A program made the translations under genes and the position numbers. This document shows, one piece after another, positions 60,974 through 64,000 of a DNA stretch of 64,000 nucleotides. The stretch lies in assembly GCA_965214335.1 (NCBI GenBank), contig CBDCBO010000008.1, positions 372,001 to 436,000 on the forward strand, in the 5' to 3' direction. This DNA comes from Velthaea sp965214335. GTDB lineage: Bacteria > Vulcanimicrobiota > Vulcanimicrobiia > Vulcanimicrobiales > Vulcanimicrobiaceae. The notes under the pieces were generated by a model. That model saw nothing but the letters and a program-made list of their open reading frames with translations, was not told where the DNA came from and ran no database searches. Numbering within the stretch: the stretch's first letter is position 1; every line of letters begins with the position of its first letter.

Positions 60974-61435
60974 GTGCAGTTTCGCATCATCGCGGTAGGC
61001 CGGCTGCGGGAGCCGTATCTCGCCGCGGCGGCCGCCGATTTTCGCCGCCGGCTGACACCGTATCATCGGCTCGAGGAGATCGAGGTTCGCGCCGCCGACG
61101 GCGAACGACCCGACGCCGCGATGACGCTTGAAGCAGCGTCGATCTTACGCTTGGTGGAACCGCACGAGCACCTGTGGCTGCTCGAACGCACCGGCGACGA
61201 GCTCAGCAGCATCGAGTTTTCGCGCCGGCTCGAACGGCTGGCCGTCGACGGCACGTCGCGGGTGACGTTCGCGATCGCCGGAACGTACGGTGCGGCGCCC
61301 GAACTCATCGCGCGCGCCGACCGGACCTGGTCGCTATCCCGGCTTACGCTGCTGCACGAATGGGCGCGCGCGCTCGTACTGGAGCAATTGTACCGGGCGA
61401 CGAAGATTGCCAGAAATGAGCCCTATCATCACTGA
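60974..61435 (+). CDS. rlmH: 23S rRNA (pseudouridine1915-N3)-methyltransferase
   Basis: The 153-residue SPOUT methyltransferase RlmH starts VQFRIIAVGRLREPYLAAAA and shows HLWLLERTGDELSSIEFSRRL, FAIAGTYGAAPEL and the C-terminal LSRLTLLHEWARALVLEQLYRATKIARNEPYHH. It methylates m3-psi1915 of 23S rRNA. Its 3' end overlaps argS by 20 bases. Confidence 0.95.
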   Translation: MQFRIIAVGRLREPYLAAAAADFRRRLTPYHRLEEIEVRAADGERPDAAMTLEAASILRLVEPHEHLWLLERTGDELSSIEFSRRLERLAVDGTSRVTFAIAGTYGAAPELIARADRTWSLSRLTLLHEWARALVLEQLYRATKIARNEPYHH

Positions 61436-63134
61436 TCTTCTGACGCTCGATGAACTCGCCGCGCATTTCGGGCGTACCGCCGCCAAGCTCTACGACCTTG
61501 CAGTTGCACCGGTGGTCACGTTCGAGGCACCGCGCCACGCTCAATACGGTGACATTTCCACCAGCGTGGCCTTCAGTTTAGCCAAGAACGCACGGCTTGC
61601 GCCGCCGGCGATCGCCCAAGCCGTCACCAGCGCCGCGCTGGCCGACGCGCGCGCGCAAGCGACGGTCGCGCAGGCGACGCCCAGCGCGGGCTTCATCAAC
61701 TTGCGACTCGTGCCCGAATTTTGGCAACAGACCGCCGCCCGCATTTTGCGCGAAGGGGCCGCCTACGGTCGCGGGGCCGCGCAAACCGAACGCATCTCGC
61801 TCGAATTCGGCAGCGCCAATCCGACCGGCCCGCTGGTGGTCGTGCAAGGCCGCACGCTATCGGTCGGCGACACGCTCGCGAACGCGCTGCGCTTCGCCGG
61901 TTACGACGTCTATACCGAATGGATCATCAACGATGCGGGCGCGCAACTCGAAAAGCTCGGCCATTCGCTGTACGCGCGCTATCGCCAGCTGTGGGAACCG
62001 GACTTTCCGTTTCCGCAAGACGGCTATGCGGGGACGTACTTGGAAAGCATCGCGCACAGCGTGCGGGACGCCGACGGCGAGCGTTGGCGCGGCGCCGCGC
62101 AAACCGAGTGGCTGCCGTATTTTTCGACCTACGGCCGCGATTGGAACGTGCGCGAGCAGCAGGCGGTCGCGGCGCGTTTCGGGGTGCGCTTCGACCGCTG
62201 GCAAAGCGAGCAAAGCTTGCACGACTCGGGTGCCGTCGACCGCGGCTTGGACCGGCTCGCCAAGCTTGGAATGACCTACGAAAAAGACGGCGCCGTGTGG
62301 GCCCGTACGACGGCCAGCGGCGATGATGAAGACCGCGTCGTCGTGCGCAGCAACGGCCGCCCGGCATATTATGCCGCCGACGTGGCCTATCATTACGACA
62401 AGCTCGAACGCGCCGACCGCGTGATCGATATTCTGGGTCCCGATCACCACGGCTACATCGCGCGGCTCAACGCGCTGGCCGAAGCGTACGGCCGCAGCGG
62501 CGCGATCGAAGTTATTTTGGCGCAACAAATTACGCTAAAACGCGGCGCCGACATTCTTTCAATGTCGAAACGCGCCGGCAATATCGTCACGCTCGAAGAA
62601 ATCATCGATGACGTCGGCGTCGACGCCGCGCGCTTCTTCTTCGTCATGCTCTCGACGGATCAACCGCTCACGTTCGATCTCGCACTGGCCAAAGAGCAGT
62701 CCAGCGAAAACCCCGTGTATTACGTGCAATACGGTCACGCCCGGATCGCGTCGCTGGTTCGGCGCGTCGGCGAGCACGATGCCGGCATCGTCGAAGCGGC
62801 GCGCGGCGCGCCGCGGCTGGAGCGTTTGAGCGCACCGGCGGAGCTGAGCTTGCTGCGGCGGCTGGCCGAATTCGGCAGTGTCGTGGCAAACGCCGCACGA
62901 GCTCGCGCACCGCACCGGTTGACAAAATACGCGCGCGATATCGCGGCGGACTTTCACACGTTTTACGATACGTCGCCGGTGTTGCCGGTCGTCGCCGTCG
63001 ACCCCGACTTGGCCACCGCGCGGCTCGCACTCGCGATGGCAACGCAAACGGTTCTCGCCTCGACGCTCGCGTTATGCGGTGTATCGGCGCCCGAACGCAT
63101 GCAGCGGGCGCAAGCCGTTATCAGCGAATTCTAA
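61416..63134 (+). CDS. argS: arginyl-tRNA synthetase with altered HIGH motif
   Basis: The 572-residue class I synthetase has an Add1 N-domain, the EFGSANPTGPL segment near residue 125, IINDAGAQLEKLG, the arginine-binding YHYDKLERADRVIDILGPDHHGY, KMSKR-like ILSMSKRAGNIVTL near 385 and a C-terminal DALR anticodon domain. Where other ArgRS read H-[LIV]-G-H after NPTGPL, this one has VVVQGRTLSVGD, so both catalytic His are missing. The frame is intact over its full length and the rest of the family fits well. It overlaps rlmH by 20 bases and an AI-2E gene at the 3' end. Confidence 0.95.
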   Translation: MSPIITDLLTLDELAAHFGRTAAKLYDLAVAPVVTFEAPRHAQYGDISTSVAFSLAKNARLAPPAIAQAVTSAALADARAQATVAQATPSAGFINLRLVPEFWQQTAARILREGAAYGRGAAQTERISLEFGSANPTGPLVVVQGRTLSVGDTLANALRFAGYDVYTEWIINDAGAQLEKLGHSLYARYRQLWEPDFPFPQDGYAGTYLESIAHSVRDADGERWRGAAQTEWLPYFSTYGRDWNVREQQAVAARFGVRFDRWQSEQSLHDSGAVDRGLDRLAKLGMTYEKDGAVWARTTASGDDEDRVVVRSNGRPAYYAADVAYHYDKLERADRVIDILGPDHHGYIARLNALAEAYGRSGAIEVILAQQITLKRGADILSMSKRAGNIVTLEEIIDDVGVDAARFFFVMLSTDQPLTFDLALAKEQSSENPVYYVQYGHARIASLVRRVGEHDAGIVEAARGAPRLERLSAPAELSLLRRLAEFGSVVANAARARAPHRLTKYARDIAADFHTFYDTSPVLPVVAVDPDLATARLALAMATQTVLASTLALCGVSAPERMQRAQAVISEF

Positions 63135-64000
63135 CGACGACGGGCGCTGCCGCCTCGGCCGGCCCGGCCGCGGCGACATCGACTTCGACGCCGGCCGCGA
63201 CCGGTTGCACCAGCAGATCGAGGTGCGGCCCTTCGGCCATCTGCATGCGTGCGATATACGGTTGCACGAAATACTTGAAGAGCACTTTGATCAGCGCGGC
63301 GGCGGGAATGCCGAGCAGCAAGCCGGGGATGCCGAAGAGCTCGCCGCCGGCAAACACCGCGAACATCACCCCGATCGGCGAAACGCCGACGCTGTTTGAC
63401 ATCACCTTGGGCACCAGCAGATTATCGGCGATGCGCGAAATGAAGAAAATTTCAAGCGTTACGGAGGCTACCATCCCGCCGCCCTGCGGGATGGCCAGCA
63501 GCGCGGCAAACACTTGCGCCACGATCATGCCGACAAACGGAACGGCGTAACCGAGCGCGCAAATGACCGCCACGAGCAACGCGAAGCTAAAGTGCAGCGG
63601 CAGCAGCACGAGCCAGACCACCACGCCCACAATGGCGCACAGAAAGGCCTGACCGGCGACGAAGTGGCCGAAGATCGATGCGATCTCGCTAAAGAGGGCC
63701 GCGACTTCTTCGCGCTTGCGGGGCGGCACGAACTCGAGCAGACTTGCGCCGAACAGCCCGCCCCGCGAAACGAAAAAGACGGAGAGAATGAGCGCTGAAA
63801 CGCCGATGAACAAAGCGTTCACGGTGCCGAACACGATCGCGCCGACCGAATCGAGGGCAGTGCTGAGCACGCCTGCAACTCGGCTACCGACGTCAGCTTG
63901 AACCGCCGCGACGCTGGGCAACGCGACGCGACTGCCCAGCCGCGCTTGCAAGACGCGTTCCGCGCGCGCGACGAGATCCTGCGAGGCCGTCACATAATCC
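63121..64000 (-). CDS. AI-2E family permease-like protein (runs off window)
   Basis: At least 290 residues of a polytopic membrane protein: IVFGTVNALFIGVSALILSVFF, FGHFVAGQAFLCAIVGVVVWLVL, ALGYAVPFVGMIVAQVFAALLAI, VMSNSVGVSPIGVMFAVFAGGELFGIPGLLLGIPAAALIKV. The last block is the AI-2E/YdiK signature. The N-terminal helices lie beyond 64000. The Ala/Pro-rich C-terminus overlaps the convergent argS stop by 14 bases. Confidence 0.9.
   Translation of the reverse strand, partial: DYVTASQDLVARAERVLQARLGSRVALPSVAAVQADVGSRVAGVLSTALDSVGAIVFGTVNALFIGVSALILSVFFVSRGGLFGASLLEFVPPRKREEVAALFSEIASIFGHFVAGQAFLCAIVGVVVWLVLLPLHFSFALLVAVICALGYAVPFVGMIVAQVFAALLAIPQGGGMVASVTLEIFFISRIADNLLVPKVMSNSVGVSPIGVMFAVFAGGELFGIPGLLLGIPAAALIKVLFKYFVQPYIARMQMAEGPHLDLLVQPVAAGVEVDVAAAGPAEAAAPVVVRIR

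Overview
The window is GC-rich bacterial chromosome with mostly short intergenic gaps and many ATGA or GTGA start/stop overlaps. The gene content mixes ScpAB-type condensin, coproheme decarboxylase (HemQ type), NrdR, DprA and ComM, Prp, a Hanks-type kinase, a kumamolisin-like S53 peptidase, glutathionylspermidine-synthase-like remnants and secreted GloVer- or beta-propeller-like proteins. This resembles soil lineages such as Candidatus Eremiobacterota (WPS-2). That placement is inferred from gene content only and is no better than moderately likely.

Layout. 1-2.6 kb (minus): partial SF2 helicase, scpB, scpA, Nudix. 2.9-8.9 kb (minus): an apparent operon speD-speE-gcvT-gcvH-gcvPA-gcvPB, joining polyamine synthesis to glycine cleavage. 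9.3-12.2 kb (plus): SDR, sufB, a small membrane protein and a Rieske ferredoxin. 12.3-14.5 kb (minus): secreted FKBP isomerase and S53 peptidase. 14.9-18.1 kb (plus): an amidinotransferase-fold enzyme, rplU-prp behind an insertion-sequence end, a small membrane protein and a lytic transglycosylase. 18-19.4 kb: tatA, an unknown gene and a TPR protein. 19.4-29.5 kb (plus): a long, tightly packed run trmD-rplS-lepB-lepB2-rbgA-rnhB-yraN-kinase-APC permease-small membrane protein-UspA-LolA-like-MATE. 30-33.7 kb (minus): a ribose-type sugar ABC transporter with a Tat-type binding protein. 34.4-43 kb: an accessory zone with a GMC oxidoreductase, a decayed tandem duplicate of a propeller-like gene joined to an ATP-grasp fragment, and a comM gene with a decayed second copy, the two flanking a GloVer-repeat gene. 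43-48.9 kb: mostly single-gene units (MFS, isochorismatase-like, SDR/TetR pair, fasciclin). 49-51.4 kb: a decayed MFS fragment, mgsA reading into an IS end, and a broken ISNCY-like element. 51.3-53.7 kb: an aromatic-amino-acid leader peptide and terminator in front of a pheA-aroF fusion, then a cupin. 53.9-56.3 kb: a large G8-domain secreted protein. 56.3-59.9 kb (minus): HNH nuclease, hemQ, panE, dut, nrdR, and a small zinc ribbon. 60-64 kb: dprA, rlmH, argS and a convergent AI-2E-type permease that runs off the end.

The most notable signals are: (1) a complete-looking transcription attenuator (leader peptide with YRYPYFYF, then a hairpin and a U-tract terminator) controlling a fused prephenate dehydratase/DAHP synthase; (2) a repeated IS end placed 23 bp before a TTGACG box at both rplU and pheA-aroF, with promoter geometry implying near-leaderless transcripts; (3) an arginyl-tRNA synthetase whose HIGH motif is replaced by VVVQ while MSKR is kept; (4) a gcvPA that seems to start at AUU; and (5) several reading-frame breaks, two of which are repaired by adding one T to a short T-run, so they may be sequencing indels rather than real decay.
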